DNA of 5,493 nucleotides, from positions 43,912 through 49,404 of the forward strand of contig HF990539.1 of the NCBI GenBank assembly GCA_000432135.1, in the 5' to 3' direction. Below the pieces are notes generated by a model. The model was not told the DNA's origin and searched no databases. It saw only the letters and a program-made list of their open reading frames with translations. Origin of the DNA: Firmicutes bacterium CAG:124 (GTDB lineage Bacteria > Bacillota > Clostridia > Oscillospirales > Oscillospiraceae). Below, piece after piece: positions 5,338-5,493 of the stretch (positions are counted from its first letter, which is position 1; each line of letters starts with the position of its first letter). Made by a program: the position numbers and the translations under genes.

Positions 5338-5493
5338 TTTTCTGTATTCACCTCGTGTTTTTCGTTGGAACCCCTCTGTTTCCCTTGAAACGGCGGGCTT
5401 TTTTCATTCCGCAACGCCCTCCGGCTGTTTTTCGCTGTGTTTGGAACGCCCTCGTAAATCCCCGAAACTGCCCGCACCGCGGGCAGATGTGAC
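5338..5493. other. Candidate oriT and promoter region upstream of the mobilization operon
   Basis: This non-coding stretch, directly upstream of the relaxosome operon, is rich in repeats. A perfect 8-bp inverted repeat with a three-base loop is at 5468-5475/5479-5486 (CTGCCCGC and GCGGGCAG). A smaller one, GTTTC-CCTT-GAAAC, is at 5378-5391. AACGCCCTC occurs at 5413-5421 and 5445-5453, 32 bases apart. TTGGAAC followed by a C-rich end occurs at 5365-5376 and 5441-5453. Relaxase nick sites commonly lie beside such repeats upstream of the accessory gene. I cannot identify the nick site, and I see no clear promoter boxes; the region continues beyond the window. Confidence 0.35.

Larger units (their letters stand above)
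1884..5493. mobile_element. Integrative mobilizable element (or end of an ICE) inserted at tRNA-Pro, left end only
   Basis: Modules seen from the tRNA outwards: the attachment region with repeats, a tyrosine integrase, a relaxase and its ribbon-helix-helix accessory protein, then a candidate oriT at the right edge. All genes run on the minus strand towards the tRNA. Coupling protein, secretion genes, replication genes, excisionase, cargo and the far end are not in this window, so IME and ICE cannot be told apart. The region is visibly less GC-rich in its intergenic parts than the host genes to the left, which fits acquisition by transfer. Confidence 0.8.

Overview
The window looks like a chromosomal segment of a gut-type Clostridia (Firmicutes), probably Oscillospirales. 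It carries the left end of an integrative and mobilizable element (IME) or the edge of a larger ICE. The evidence for the host is a radical-SAM gene of the TIGR03960 type beside an M50 site-2-protease gene, a pairing I recall from clostridial chromosomes, together with AGGAG-like ribosome-binding sites and Clostridia-type mobilization proteins. The taxonomic level is inferred, not proven.

Left part (1 to about 1904) is host backbone. On the minus strand, read right to left, it holds an 88-residue membrane-anchored protein (1731-1465), an overlapping SpoIVFB-like M50 metalloprotease (1478-909), and a B12-binding-type radical-SAM protein (820 to beyond the left edge) with a plausible promoter of its own. 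Facing the other way is tRNA-Pro(CGG) at 1828-1904, with an almost ideal sigma-A promoter in front and a 16-bp terminator hairpin starting at its CCA end.

Right part (about 1884 to the right edge) is the element. The 3' end of the tRNA is the likely attachment site. About 200 bases downstream, a complete Tn916/lambda-type tyrosine integrase ends, transcribed towards the tRNA; in between lie a tandem 10-base repeat (candidate integrase arm-binding sites) and a strong hairpin. Behind the integrase is a mobilization operon on the same strand: a ribbon-helix-helix accessory protein (5337-4933), then, 2 bases later, a MobP3-type relaxase (from 4930). About 155 bases with inverted and direct repeats upstream of the operon are a candidate oriT. 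The second attachment site and any cargo lie outside the window.

The most unusual feature is in the relaxase. A 69-codon segment after the catalytic domain is present twice in tandem, with near-identical ends and a diverged middle. The second copy carries a 2-base deletion that throws the rest of the gene out of frame. The catalytic domain is intact, but the last ~112 codons are disconnected. Adding 2 bases would restore one 475-residue frame. I see no wholly new system; the relaxase rearrangement, the altered cysteine motif in the radical-SAM gene and the short protein before the M50 protease deserve a second look.
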